The notes: generated from the sequence alone by a model not told the origin. Counted from the first letter of the stretch, positions 42,165 to 51,599 are shown. The stretch is DNA of 64,000 nt from RGIG464 sp045599585 (GCA_045599585.1 JAZRWH010000003.1:1-64000); one strand, 5' to 3'. Translations and numbers: made by a program.

Positions 42165-43190
42165 TTAATTGCAAATACAGCCTGTCAAATCATTGCAGCC
42201 AGACTCAGTTAAGCCCAGATCATTGCAAACTGCCGCACAATATTCATAGCTGTTGATATTATAGCCGTAAAATCCGGTATCCCCCTCGAGGCATGTGACT
42301 GAGGCCCAGGCATAATGGCCACTGTTTTCGTAGCAAAGATGGCTTCCTGCTGTTTTGGGATCACATTTAATGCCGCATTTTGCTTGACCATTGGGGGAGA
42401 AGAAGCACGACTTGTCTGAGCTGCAGTACGTATCACTAATCATACCTTGATTGCATGTGATTATGCGAGTTTCGCCGAAGCAGCTTTCTTTGAAATCGGC
42501 GTCACAATAATCGGTGTCACTGCATGCGGTTGCAGATGCGCAGCCGTAATTGCACGTGCGGGCGTTAGCGTAATTCGGGACGTTAACGCGTTTCCCATCG
42601 AGGTCAGTGCAGCTGGTTTCGACGAGGATGCTTTGACCACAGGAAGCGGATTTACTTCCGATCTGATCACATTTAGCGAGGCACATGGCTTGGTCATCAA
42701 ACACGGCGCAGGTGTAGTTGGAAGGGCAACCCATTTTGGTCCAGGTTGTGGATTGATCGAGATTTTCGGCACAATAGACGAGTGCATTATCGACGCAGAA
42801 CGGTGAATCTTCGGGTGCGCAGGCTGTTCCCAAAATCATGGATACGTCATTACATGCATCGTTTTTGCAGCCGAATGGACAAGGAGACTCGCTGGGTGTT
42901 CCGTCGTTGTTGCAGACTAAAAGCGTGTTTTGGTTTATACATTTTTGCGAGCATGTAACAGGTGTTTCGGGCTTTGGGTTACACGCATCGTTTTTGCAGC
43001 CGAAATCACAATGTTTTTCGGACGGAGCATTGTCAATGCATTCGATGAGCGTGCTTTCATTTTGGCATTTTTGCGTGCAGACGCTCGGGGTTTCGTTTTG
43101 AGAAGATTTGTCGGAATCATCGTCACAAGCAGACAGAATGATTGCTGAGAGCGTGACAGTTAGCGATAATATTGAAAGATGTTTGAGCAT
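42165..43190 (-). CDS. Cysteine-rich lipoprotein
   Basis: 341 residues from the ATG at 43190. The lipobox is LSILSLTVTLSAIILSAC with Cys22, then DDDSD (Asp at +2). Two or three modules repeat at the N-terminus: CTQKCQNESTLIECIDN, then CDFGCKNDAC; and CSQKCINQNTLLVCNND, then CPFGCKNDAC. Several more Cys pairs follow to the C-terminus. The layout matches lipoproteins of unknown role frequent in Bradymonadota/Myxococcota. A much longer in-frame reading (to 43373) would start in the composite element and is rejected. It shares the cysteine-rich style with the giant lipoprotein at 14806 but not its module sequence. Confidence 0.72.
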   Translation of the reverse strand: MLKHLSILSLTVTLSAIILSACDDDSDKSSQNETPSVCTQKCQNESTLIECIDNAPSEKHCDFGCKNDACNPKPETPVTCSQKCINQNTLLVCNNDGTPSESPCPFGCKNDACNDVSMILGTACAPEDSPFCVDNALVYCAENLDQSTTWTKMGCPSNYTCAVFDDQAMCLAKCDQIGSKSASCGQSILVETSCTDLDGKRVNVPNYANARTCNYGCASATACSDTDYCDADFKESCFGETRIITCNQGMISDTYCSSDKSCFFSPNGQAKCGIKCDPKTAGSHLCYENSGHYAWASVTCLEGDTGFYGYNINSYEYCAAVCNDLGLTESGCNDLTGCICN

Positions 43191-43644
43191 AATTATCTTA
43201 TGATAATATAGAAAATGATGATGAAATTCGTGCGAGATTGGGAGGGGGAAGCGTCCCCCTGAGCGTCTATTGGCTTCGGAAACGGTGCATCTTCTCGTCG
43301 TCATTATATGTCTTAAAGAAGTTCGTGGGGGAAGGGCTAGATTATTATTTGTGCGAGCTCCTCGAATCTGCATCGATTTCCTTCGCCAATACGTCGCTAC
43401 CCCCTCTTCGCCGCAGGCGCTTGTATCTAGATTATGATCATTTCTGATTAGAAGAAATGATTGTGTTTACAGAGATGACTGTAAACAGAGGATTGACTTT
43501 ATCATAATATATGTAAAGCGAAATGAAAAAAATGTGTATAATTGTAGTAAAAAAATCATTGCGAAACTTACCTAAGACGCCTATAGACTTACCCCCGTTT
43601 TAAAGCATTAAAGCGGATGGGAATCAAACAAAGGAAAGAGTGTC
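43191..43644. other. Divergent intergenic region before codA
   Basis: No gene. It contains composite element copy 6 and the codA leader. In the leader, CCG-TTTTAA and TTAAAG-CGG (about 43594-43615) can pair; a possible regulatory hairpin, weakly supported. Confidence 0.45.
43244..43406 (+). repeat. Composite GC-hairpin element, copy 6 (long form)
   Basis: GGGGGAAGCGTCCCCC, TGAGCGTCTATTGGC, about 110 nt insert, GCCAATACGTCGCTACCCCC. The inner arm is TTGGC/GCCAA, differing from copies 4 and 7 while the ends are the same. Confidence 0.82.
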
Positions 43645-44880
43645 ATGTTGTATCGTAATGCGCAAATTGAGGAAGAGTCGACTTTAAAAGACATTCGGGT
43701 CGAGTCGGGTTTAATCACAGAAATTGGTGAATCTCTTACACTGAAAGCAGGCGAAGAGAGCATTGATCTAGGAGGAAAGCTCGTTCTTCCGCCCTTTGTA
43801 GAGCCACACGTTCATCTCGATACGACGCTTACGGCGGGTGAACCGCGCTGGAATGTCAAAGGAACGTTATTTGAAGGCATCCAGATTTGGTCCGAGCGAA
43901 AGCAGCAGTTGACCTACGATGATGTTGTTGAGCGAGCATCGCGTTGTATTCGCTTGTTTGCGTCGAATGGCGTTCAGTTTATTCGAACGCATGTTGACTG
44001 TACAGATCCTAGTTTAACAGCCATTCATGCCATGTTGGATGTTCGTGAAAAGTTTCGCGGTCAAGTTGAAGTTCAGATTGTAGCATTTCCGCAAGAAGGC
44101 ATTTTGAGTTACCCCAATGGTGCAGCGTTATTAGAAGAATCTGCGCGTCTTGGCGTTGATGTCATTGGTGCCATTCCTCATTATGAATTTACTCGCGAAT
44201 ATGGTGTTGAATCTGTCAACCTCGCTGTTAAACTTGCAGAAAAGTATAATTTGCTTGTGGATGCACATTGTGATGAGATTGATGATGATGCTTCAAGATT
44301 TTTAGAAACATTGGCATGTCGTGCTTACGAATCTGGTCTTAAGTCACGCGTTACAGCAAGTCACACGACGGCAATGCATAGCTATAACAATGCTTATTGT
44401 ACAAAGCTTATGCGTCTTTTAAAGTTGTCAGAAATTAACTTTATTGCGAACCCGTTGGTCAATACGCATCTTCAAGGTAGACTGGATACATACCCCAAGC
44501 GCCGTGGTGTAACGCGTGTTCGCGAGCTACTTGAGGCTGGTTGCAACGTTGCATTTGGACATGATGATGTCTATGATCCTTGGTATCCGCTTGGCACGGG
44601 TAATCCTATGGACGTCATTCAAATGGGAATTCATGTGACGCAGATGATGGGGTACAATGAAATCGCCTCAAGTTATAAATTCTGCACGCACAACTCAGCT
44701 CGATGTCTAAATCTTGGTGATCGATATGGTATTGAAGTTGGTCGTCCGGCGAATTTCATCGTTTTAAATGCGCCTCATTGGTACGAAGCGCTTAACAAAC
44801 GTGCTGAAGTGATCATGAGTATTCACAATGGAAACGTTATTGCGAAGACCAAGCCACGCGAGAGTGAAGTTTTGATCTAG
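43645..44880 (+). CDS. codA: Cytosine deaminase (amidohydrolase)
   Basis: 411 residues of the metal-dependent amidohydrolase superfamily. The metal ligands begin with PHVHLD (His55 and His57), as in CodA. Further family blocks are FIRTHVDCTDPSLTAIHAM, VDAHCDEIDDDASRFLETL (third His and the catalytic Glu), RVTASHTTAMHSYNN (fourth His) and NVAFGHDDVYDPWYPLGTGNP (the Asp and the loop typical of cytosine deaminase). It converts cytosine to uracil and ammonia. With PreTA 4.5 kb upstream it could feed uracil into reductive catabolism. The SD is GGAAAG. The terminator that follows is shared with the convergent gene. Confidence 0.87.
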   Translation: MLYRNAQIEEESTLKDIRVESGLITEIGESLTLKAGEESIDLGGKLVLPPFVEPHVHLDTTLTAGEPRWNVKGTLFEGIQIWSERKQQLTYDDVVERASRCIRLFASNGVQFIRTHVDCTDPSLTAIHAMLDVREKFRGQVEVQIVAFPQEGILSYPNGAALLEESARLGVDVIGAIPHYEFTREYGVESVNLAVKLAEKYNLLVDAHCDEIDDDASRFLETLACRAYESGLKSRVTASHTTAMHSYNNAYCTKLMRLLKLSEINFIANPLVNTHLQGRLDTYPKRRGVTRVRELLEAGCNVAFGHDDVYDPWYPLGTGNPMDVIQMGIHVTQMMGYNEIASSYKFCTHNSARCLNLGDRYGIEVGRPANFIVLNAPHWYEALNKRAEVIMSIHNGNVIAKTKPRESEVLI

Positions 44881-44883
44881 TAC

Positions 44884-44917
44884 AAAAAAGCCCCAAGCTA
44901 AATCTTGGGGCTTTTTT
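44884..44917. terminator. Bidirectional terminator
   Basis: AAAAAAGCCCCAAG-ctaaat-CTTGGGGCTTTTTT between codA and the convergent lipoprotein gene. Confidence 0.9.
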
Positions 44918-44951
44918 GTATGGATACGCTTTAATAATGATGTCAAAATGT

Positions 44952-45356
44952 TTATTTACCTTGTTCCTGTTCAACAAGAAGCCATAGACCTGAATTTTCA
45001 TCATATGTCCATTTTTCAGTGACGATTGAAGTTACGACATTTGGCGAAAAACCAGCGTACCATTGAATCGTATTTTGAACATACACGCAGTCTTTTTTGT
45101 CGGGTGTACAAGTATCCATCGAAAGAATCTCAATTTCTGCAAAATGCAGGCGTTGAGAGTTAATATTCTGCAGATATTCCGCTCGAAGTGCAGGTGTAAC
45201 ACTTTTTGCAGCAACCGAGTAGCGTTCAAAGAGTAAATCTTTGTGGAAGCTTTCGGCGGTTTTTGTCAGGTCTTCGAGTTTAGGCCCTCGAAAAGTGGAG
45301 CATCCAGCTATCAAAATGAGCGCTGCGATCAGCGCAGACAGAGGCAGACGTTTCAT
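44952..45356 (-). CDS. Small lipoprotein, NTF2-like size
   Basis: 134 residues. Lipobox LSALIAALILIAGC with Cys19, then STF. The mature part (KTAESFHKDLLFERYSVAAKSVTPALRAEYLQN, then VQNTIQWYAG and VVTSIVTEKWTYDENSGLWLLVEQEQ) alternates one helix pair and a curved sheet, as in SnoaL/NTF2-like folds, but the family is not certain. Two cysteines in the mature part (TCTPDKKDC) may form a disulfide. It lies 72 bp after the outer-membrane barrel gene and is separated from it by a terminator. Confidence 0.65.
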   Translation of the reverse strand: MKRLPLSALIAALILIAGCSTFRGPKLEDLTKTAESFHKDLLFERYSVAAKSVTPALRAEYLQNINSQRLHFAEIEILSMDTCTPDKKDCVYVQNTIQWYAGFSPNVVTSIVTEKWTYDENSGLWLLVEQEQGK

Positions 45357-45371
45357 TGACGATCCATGTCA

Positions 45372-45408
45372 CAAAAAAGGCCATATATCGAAATGGGGAT
45401 ATATGGCC
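45372..45408 (-). terminator. Terminator of the outer-membrane barrel gene
   Basis: On the minus strand GGCCATATATC pairs with GATATATGGCC and is followed by six T. Confidence 0.8.
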
Positions 45409-45428
45409 AGTAAGCAAAGAGCGAACGC

Positions 45429-46082
45429 TTAGAACCAGAATGTGAAACCAGCTTCACCGAGGAAGTCAGCGTTATTGAAGAAAGATACGCTTGCGCCACT
45501 GGCTTTGGTGGAACGGAAGACGGTACCATCGGAGGCGAGACCAGCAGAGGCCGTCGTGCTTGAGTTGGTGATAATATTGATACCGATGCCGATCTGAGTA
45601 TGAATAGAGAAATGGTCATTAACGAACCATTCAGGGCGAACGCCTACATCGATGGAGAAGTTATAGCCATCTTTATATTTCATGTCGTTGACGTTGGTAT
45701 AGGAGGCAGGTTCGAAACCATCACTTGCAGTACCACAAGCAGTGAAGCCGACAACAGCAGCCAGGTTAACGTCTGTTGTGAAAATCACGGGGATAATACC
45801 GCGAAGGGAGACGCTCCAGTTTGTGATGGAAGAATCGAATTTATCGCCGTAGTCATTCTCGACTTCTGCGGTTGTGACATCCATGCCGAAGATCATCTGA
45901 ATAGCGAAATATTTATTAATGTCATAGATGACAGAAACACCTCGTCCATCACCCGCATAATCGGAGATGGTAGAGTCAACACCAACGCCGAAACGTCGTG
46001 ACATGTCTTTTGCAGATGCATCAACAGCAAAAGCTGTAAGAGAAAGCAAAAAGAGACTAAGCGAGAGAATAAACTTTTTCAT
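45429..46082 (-). CDS. Outer-membrane beta-barrel protein
   Basis: 217 residues. Signal peptide MKKFILSLSLFLLSLTAFAV then DASA. The mature chain alternates hydrophobic and polar residues in about eight strands (RRFGVGVDSTISDY, GVSVIYDINKYFAIQMIFGMD, SVSLRGIIPVIF, FSIDVGVRPEWFV, HFSIHTQIGIGINI) and ends with FLGEAGFTFWF, a terminal aromatic residue as recognised by the BAM machinery. This is the OmpW/OmpA-barrel type common in delta-like bacteria; function is unknown. The start at 46082 is supported by GGAG upstream; a longer reading to 46187 is rejected. Confidence 0.8.
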   Translation of the reverse strand: MKKFILSLSLFLLSLTAFAVDASAKDMSRRFGVGVDSTISDYAGDGRGVSVIYDINKYFAIQMIFGMDVTTAEVENDYGDKFDSSITNWSVSLRGIIPVIFTTDVNLAAVVGFTACGTASDGFEPASYTNVNDMKYKDGYNFSIDVGVRPEWFVNDHFSIHTQIGIGINIITNSSTTASAGLASDGTVFRSTKASGASVSFFNNADFLGEAGFTFWF

Positions 46083-46260
46083 GGTAACTCCATATACGAA
46101 AAACAGATAGCCAAGATGTGGCCAGCACTTTATACGCTTATTACTGTTCCGCTGCAAGAATCGAGTGTATTTCAACCTTGCTTTCATAGGTTATGAATTG
46201 CTAAGTAATTGAAAGTAAAGCAGAAATCGTGTCAATGCGTAACTCATAATGCTAAAGAAA

Positions 46261-49200
46261 CTACACGTCAAAACAGCGTGATTTTAAGCTGTCAAGGTAG
46301 ATCGCCGCTGTTTCAACAAGGGCATTAGATTCGTCTTTGTTGAGATAACGTACAAGTTTAGAACTACCTCGGAACGTATAACGTCTTGGATCAAGCGTAA
46401 TGAGGGAGACAAGTTTTTGTGGATCAAGTTTGGATTGTTCTCCCAGGTCCAGAATGATGGATGTGTGGTTAGCATCCATTGACTTAATACCAAGTTCGGA
46501 TAGCATCAGTTTGAGTTCGAACGTATCTTTAAGCCGCAGGGCTTCTTCAGGAGCGGGACCAAAACGATCGATGATTTCTGCAAAGGTTTCGTAAAGAGAA
46601 TCAGAGGAATCAGCAGAGGCGAGTCGTTTGTAGAACAACAAGCGCATTTGGATATCTTCGATATATGTATCGGGGATATAGGCTGACATAGGCAGATTGA
46701 CTTCAGATTCAATTTTGTTGTCGAGTTGGGTACCCTGAATGGTGCAGATTGCTTCTTGCATGAGTTCAGCGTACATTTCGAGTCCAACGCTAGCGATATT
46801 GCCGCTTTGTTCGGCGCCCAAGATGTTTCCGCAGCCACGCATTTCGAGATCGAGGTATGCGATTTCGAGTCCTGAACCGAGGTCAGTCAATCGTTCAATT
46901 GCAGAGAGGCGTTCACGCGCGACTGTACTAAGTTCATCTCTGCTTGTGAGCAGGTAACAATACGCTCTTGTCGAAGAACGGCCAACACGTCCGCGTATTT
47001 GATAGAGCTGTGCGAGTCCAAAATTCTCTGCGCGGTTGACGATGAGACAGTTTGCAGACGGGATATCAATGCCCGACTCAATGATGGTTGTGCAGAGAAG
47101 CACGTTGAGCTCGTGATGTATGAAATCGAACATCGTTTTTTCGAGCTCTTTTTCATCCATTTGTCCATGGGCTATGCCAACTTTTGCGGCTGGTACGAGC
47201 GTACGTATTTTTTCGTAGATTTCTGGGAGTTGTTCGACGCGGTTGTGTAGAAAATAGACCTGTCCACCTCGTGCTAATTCTCGTTCAATTGCTTCGCGTA
47301 TGATTGTGTCACTTTGTTTGGCGACATAGGTGTGGATTGAAAGACGATCGACCGGAGGTGTTTCAATTACAGAAAGGTCTTTTAGACCGCCGAGGCACAT
47401 TTGGAATGTACGTGGGATTGGTGTAGCTGTCATCGTAAGGCAATCAATAGATTCAGCTAAGGCTTTGATTTTTTCTTTATGTGCGACGCCGAATCGATGT
47501 TCTTCGTCGATGATGAGCAGACCGAGATTTTTAAAAACCACGTCCTTAGAAAGGAGACGATGTGTACCGATGACGATGTCAATGTTTCCCTGAGAGAGGT
47601 CTTCAAGGATCTTTTTCGTTTCTTTTGACTTGCGGAATCGATTGAGTGCTTCGATGCGAACGGGATGATTTTGGAAACGCGAAATGAAGTTTTCAAGATG
47701 TTGTTCTGCGAGGATTGTCGTGGGAACCAGGACAGCGACTTGTTTGGCGTCTAAAACAGCACGCATAGCAGCACGCATGGCGACTTCTGTTTTGCCGAAG
47801 CCTACGTCACCGCAAATAAGTCGTTCCATTGGTCTTGGTAGATGCATATCTTCGAGGACAGCATCGATTGCTTTTTGTTGATCAGGCGTTTCGGTATAGG
47901 GAAAATCGTTTTCGAAAGCTTCGTAAAAGGGATCTCTTGTGCCGAAGGCGAATCCTTTTCGGCTTTGTCGTTTGGCATAGAGGTCGATAAGATCAATCGC
48001 GAGTTTCTGAACGTGTTCTCGAACTTTTTGTTTGGTTCGTTCCCATGCACCGCCGCCGAGTTTGTCAAGCTTACGTGGTTGTTCAGCACCAGCATATTTT
48101 TGTACGCTTTTGAGACGTTGTACAGGAATGTAGAGCTTTCCGCTACCTGCGTATGTAATGAAGAGAAAATCGCCTTTAACGCCACCGACTTCAAGATTAA
48201 CTAGGCCTTGATATTGTCCGATTCCATGTTCGCTGTGAACGACGTAGTCTCCAATTTTTAGGTCTTTGAAAGAATTGAGTACAGTATGTTCATCTAATTT
48301 CTTTTTTGTTTCGCGTTTGGGGCGTGTACCGAGAAGCTCATTTTCGGTGATAATAGCGACACCGAGCGCAGCACTTCTGAGTCCTGTTGTAAGGTTTCCG
48401 ACGTACAGCGTGATATGGCTACAAGGGGCCGTGCGAGGCTTGCTGAGCTTAAAAGCAGATTCGGAGAGTGAAGCTGTAATGGACAATGGGCGGAGGAGTG
48501 CACGTATGCGTTCGAGCGTACCGCGTGACGCGGCCACAATGGCAACTTCGCCATAGACTTTTTGCCAGTCTGCAAAAAAGTCAGCGAGTATTTTAAGGTA
48601 GTCGTCACTTCGTTTGTTAGTACACTGTTTTCGTTCGGCCACAAGGTCACGATTGTCGAGCATTTCGTACCAAGTGCCTGCGTTGTCTAAGTTTTGAACG
48701 GTATCAGCCTGTGGTAAAAGTCCGCTTGTAAAGCATTTTCGAGCAAAAATGCGTGATTTGGCTTCTTCGAGCGTGATGCGGTGTGCTTCTGGTGGGCTAA
48801 TAAAAATATTCTCTGCACGTGAAGTTTCGTATTGTCTAGCAATAAAATCAGAGGATTTTTTTTCGTCGCAAAGGCAAGCGTCAGGGTCGAGCCAAAGGAT
48901 GGCTGCATTCTCGGGGAGATAATCATCGAGAGTATCCATCTTTTGGTGATAAGCCGGCGTAAGAGCTTGTTGTCCCCAAAAAGGCGTGCCTTCGCGGAGT
49001 TTATCGCGCATTTGTCTGTACTGCGCAGAAGGCACATCGTTAGCATCGGCGATTTCGCTCATGGCATCGATAGCATGATTAATATGTTCTTGATCCATGA
49101 GATGTTCTGTAACGGCTACAAGTTCAAAAGTACGTATTTTTTCGACTGTTTTTTGCGTTGTTGTATCAAAAGTCCGCATATCGTCGATCTCATCACCGAA

Positions 49201-49794
49201 ACGCTCGATTCGGACGGGCATATCGAGTGCAGGCGAGTACACATCTATGATACTTCCGCGAACAGAAAACGTACCAGGTACGTCGACTTCAGGTTCTTCT
49301 GTATAGCCCCACGCGCGTAGACGTTTGCGCAGCATATCGGTATCGAGTTCGTCGCCGATTTGCGGACGTATGACAGCTCCGAGCAAATCGCCTTTGGGAA
49401 TGCAACGTCGCATATACGACTCAAACGTCGCAAAGATGAGCTCAGGTTTGCGCGTAATCAGCCTAAAAAGCCCAAAGACGCGCGCTGCAGATTGGCGTCT
49501 ATTTTCTGCCACGCCTGCATAAAATGAGTCTGTCGTTTCAGTAACAAAAGCAGCTCTCTGCGCGAGGTCTGCATCGAAAAAACTAACATTATCGCGAATG
49601 CGTGTAAGCGTTTCATCATCATTTCCTAGCACGACGAGAGGCCTTTTCGCTGAGCGTAACTGCGCTAAAAGAACGGCGATTGATGCTGGGCTTAATCCGT
49701 GAATTGGTGTAATGCCGGAATGATCGAATGCTGAAAGAATTTCAGGTAGGCCAAATTCATGAAGATGTTGAAGACGACTTTTTTCAGATAACAT
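46261..49794 (-). CDS. mfd: Transcription-repair coupling factor Mfd
   Basis: About 1177 residues, normal length. An N-terminal UvrB-like module comes first. The RNA-polymerase-interacting part follows with DYVVHSEHGIGQYQGL. The translocase then has Walker A GDVGFGKTEVAMRAAMRA, a DEEH box in LIIDEEHRFGV, TATPIPRTFQMCL and the TRG-like C-terminal motifs, and a final D7 domain. Mfd removes stalled RNA polymerase and recruits UvrA. The ATG at 49794 sits directly after a (TA) run without SD; an in-frame ATG at 49824 is an alternative start. Confidence 0.96.
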   Translation of the reverse strand: MLSEKSRLQHLHEFGLPEILSAFDHSGITPIHGLSPASIAVLLAQLRSAKRPLVVLGNDDETLTRIRDNVSFFDADLAQRAAFVTETTDSFYAGVAENRRQSAARVFGLFRLITRKPELIFATFESYMRRCIPKGDLLGAVIRPQIGDELDTDMLRKRLRAWGYTEEPEVDVPGTFSVRGSIIDVYSPALDMPVRIERFGDEIDDMRTFDTTTQKTVEKIRTFELVAVTEHLMDQEHINHAIDAMSEIADANDVPSAQYRQMRDKLREGTPFWGQQALTPAYHQKMDTLDDYLPENAAILWLDPDACLCDEKKSSDFIARQYETSRAENIFISPPEAHRITLEEAKSRIFARKCFTSGLLPQADTVQNLDNAGTWYEMLDNRDLVAERKQCTNKRSDDYLKILADFFADWQKVYGEVAIVAASRGTLERIRALLRPLSITASLSESAFKLSKPRTAPCSHITLYVGNLTTGLRSAALGVAIITENELLGTRPKRETKKKLDEHTVLNSFKDLKIGDYVVHSEHGIGQYQGLVNLEVGGVKGDFLFITYAGSGKLYIPVQRLKSVQKYAGAEQPRKLDKLGGGAWERTKQKVREHVQKLAIDLIDLYAKRQSRKGFAFGTRDPFYEAFENDFPYTETPDQQKAIDAVLEDMHLPRPMERLICGDVGFGKTEVAMRAAMRAVLDAKQVAVLVPTTILAEQHLENFISRFQNHPVRIEALNRFRKSKETKKILEDLSQGNIDIVIGTHRLLSKDVVFKNLGLLIIDEEHRFGVAHKEKIKALAESIDCLTMTATPIPRTFQMCLGGLKDLSVIETPPVDRLSIHTYVAKQSDTIIREAIERELARGGQVYFLHNRVEQLPEIYEKIRTLVPAAKVGIAHGQMDEKELEKTMFDFIHHELNVLLCTTIIESGIDIPSANCLIVNRAENFGLAQLYQIRGRVGRSSTRAYCYLLTSRDELSTVARERLSAIERLTDLGSGLEIAYLDLEMRGCGNILGAEQSGNIASVGLEMYAELMQEAICTIQGTQLDNKIESEVNLPMSAYIPDTYIEDIQMRLLFYKRLASADSSDSLYETFAEIIDRFGPAPEEALRLKDTFELKLMLSELGIKSMDANHTSIILDLGEQSKLDPQKLVSLITLDPRRYTFRGSSKLVRYLNKDESNALVETAAIYLDSLKSRCFDV

Positions 49795-50022
49795 TATATA
49801 TATATATTTATAGACTTGGGGCATTGTCTGCCCAAATGGATTGATAGAATTTGTGTTTGGGTCGAAACGCTTCAAACAAGCTTGGAGCTTAAGCCCAAAC
49901 GTGGCATTTCTGTTTACGACATTTTTCACTTCGCGTCAGCTTACGTTTTGCAGACATTTGCCAAGCACTTTTGTTGTTGATATGTTCAAATTTACAAAGA
50001 ACATGTGTATTCAATTTTTGAA

Positions 50023-50126
50023 GGCTTCGTCTATCGGCAAAGCCGATACGACTTCGCCCAACGGCCTATGCCCTTTTGGGCATACAGCCGTTGGTGCGGC
50101 TTTTGGCATAGCCAAAATGCCGCACA
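50023..50126 (+). repeat. Cluster of three bulged hairpins
   Basis: CGT-C-TATCGGC-aaa-GCCGATA-C-G-AC; CAACGGC-C-TATGCCC-tttt-GGGCATA-C-a-GCCGTTG (G changed to A); and GTGCGGC-TTTTGGC...CCAAAA-T-GCCGCAC followed by TTTT. The third has lost the CTAT core. Confidence 0.62.
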
Positions 50127-50358
50127 TTTTTATATGAATTTTTATGTCTACCCATGATTCGATTTTGCAACAACGAAGATCGTGCTGATAGTATCGACAA
50201 TATTACGTCCTAAAATTTGATAGTTATATGAAAAATATTGCGTTATGTTAACCATAGGTAAGGCCCAAAAATTGGGCCCCGCCCCCGCCTCCACCACCGC
50301 CGGTTTGCGTACGCAGGGCGAGTCGCCGGGCAGACGCCCCCGGTAGCTTGTCCTGAGC

Positions 50359-50384
50359 TTTTTTTGAGTGGTCACTCAAAAAAA
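50359..50384. repeat. Symmetric inverted repeat with T7/A7 arms
   Basis: TTTTTTTGAGTG and CACTCAAAAAAA separated by GT. It follows a GC-rich stretch and would act as a bidirectional terminator or a protein-binding palindrome. No gene ends nearby. Confidence 0.7.
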
Positions 50385-50772
50385 TTGTGGTCAAACCGAA
50401 AAACTCCACAAAAATTCACTGCGTACGAAAGCGAGCTGTTTGCGCAGGAATTCTGAGTAAACTGCGTCACCCAACACCGAACGTTCGTCAACGTCTGGGG
50501 TTTTGGACGGGATTAGGGGATTGTTGGGGGGGGCTACGGCAGGGTTTGTGGGAAATAAAAAACGGCAACATGAGTCGATCTCCTTTAAGCTAATAGGTGT
50601 ATGGAGGAGAACGTGCTCGTTTTCCTCTTTATAGTAGTGCCATTGAAAATCGATTCGTGACGTTTTGAATGTCGTTTTTTTTTGAGTTTTTTGTTGTTTT
50701 CAGTGTTGTTTCGTAAAAAGTGAAATACTCATAGGGGCATTGGGTTACATTTTTGTGCATTATGTGTGTGTG

Positions 50773-50882
50773 AGGCCGTATTTGCCCAAAGGGCGGATAG
50801 GCCGAACGAAGCGGCGCGTATTGAACCGTAGGTGAGAAGCGCCGCTGGCCTGACGTATTGGCAAAGCCAATAGTCGGGCCAA
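50773..50882 (-). repeat. Cluster of three bulged hairpins
   Basis: Minus-strand cores: GGCCTAT...ATACGGCC; AGCGGCGC...AATACGCGCCGCT; GAC-TATTGGC-ttt-GCCAATA-C-G-TC. The inner arms differ from one another. Confidence 0.6.
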
Positions 50883-50997
50883 TCTTTTGGATAATATTAC
50901 ATTGAATTTACCTACAATAAATATATAAATTAATATAAAACGCTGTTAAATATTGTTTGAGAATGTATAGTAATATATAAATAGTAGTAGTCTGAAT

Positions 50998-51540
50998 ATG
51001 AGCACCATTGTCACATTAAAAAATGCAGACGTTCCAAAATTACCAAATTATACAACAGGTAGATGTTGGTGCGGTTGAAATTATTATGTCAATTAATTGG
51101 AACGCACTCAGTTAGTATAGAGACAAGCTTGGATGGGCATTTAGTCTGAGGGGGCTGAAAACATTGATTGTGCGGAATACAGTCATTGCGTGATTACAGG
51201 AAATGAAGCGCATTAAGGGGGATCATACTAGCAAACAGCAATGTGTTAGTCGAACACTGTGCGGTTTAAGATAATGCTGGTCAAGCATTTGGACAGATCA
51301 GTCCAACGGCGATGTCTCAATACGGTTTTTACAATTGAATGGAAATGTTTATAATACCGAACTCTGCAAACAAGGGGGGAGACTCTTTGTTTGGAGGAAA
51401 ATGAAGTTGGGACAGGGTCTGACTTGACGCTGTATGGCTCCTGTCAAATTACAGGGCTTTGCAGCTGTGACGCCAATGCCATCGGTGTGTATGAGGTCGG
51501 TGTGGGCACCATGAATGCCTAGAATGGTTAGGTCTGGTAA
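50998..51540 (+). pseudogene. Decayed beta-helix surface protein gene
   Basis: No frame is open for long, but short stretches translate to pieces typical of polymorphic repeat surface proteins. One is AEYSHCVITGNEAH followed by stop and GGSY (about 51168-51230). Another is a 42-codon open frame near 51400-51525 with GTGSDLTLYGSCQITG and NAIGVYEVGVGTMNA. Intact relatives repeat GGGVYV-x-GTxxMxGCxITGN. Several stops and frame changes lie between. It is probably the dead 3' part of a once larger gene. Confidence 0.45.
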
Positions 51541-51599
51541 ATGATCATTGATTGGCGTAGGGATAGGATCGTAATCTTAAGTCAAAAGGGGAGCGTGTG

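Larger units (their letters stand above)
49795..51599. other. 1.8-kb non-coding region with palindromes
   Basis: No intact gene. It contains hairpin clusters (50023-50126 and 50773-50882), a GC island (about 50270-50350), a symmetric T7/A7 inverted repeat (50359-50384), AT-rich sequence, and from about 50998 to 51540 the debris of a beta-helix surface protein gene. Confidence 0.55.

Noticed and set aside
42838..43101. Plus-strand frame opposite the cysteine-rich lipoprotein with repeated LHASFLQP
   Set aside because: Mirror of the repeated cysteine modules of the real minus-strand gene.
48687..49046. Minus-strand open frames inside mfd
   Set aside because: Out-of-frame shadows of mfd codons with no SD or recognisable motif.
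50148..50593. Frames of 68-75 codons in the GC island
   Set aside because: They arise from the C-rich and G-rich tracts; no SD, no conserved pattern.
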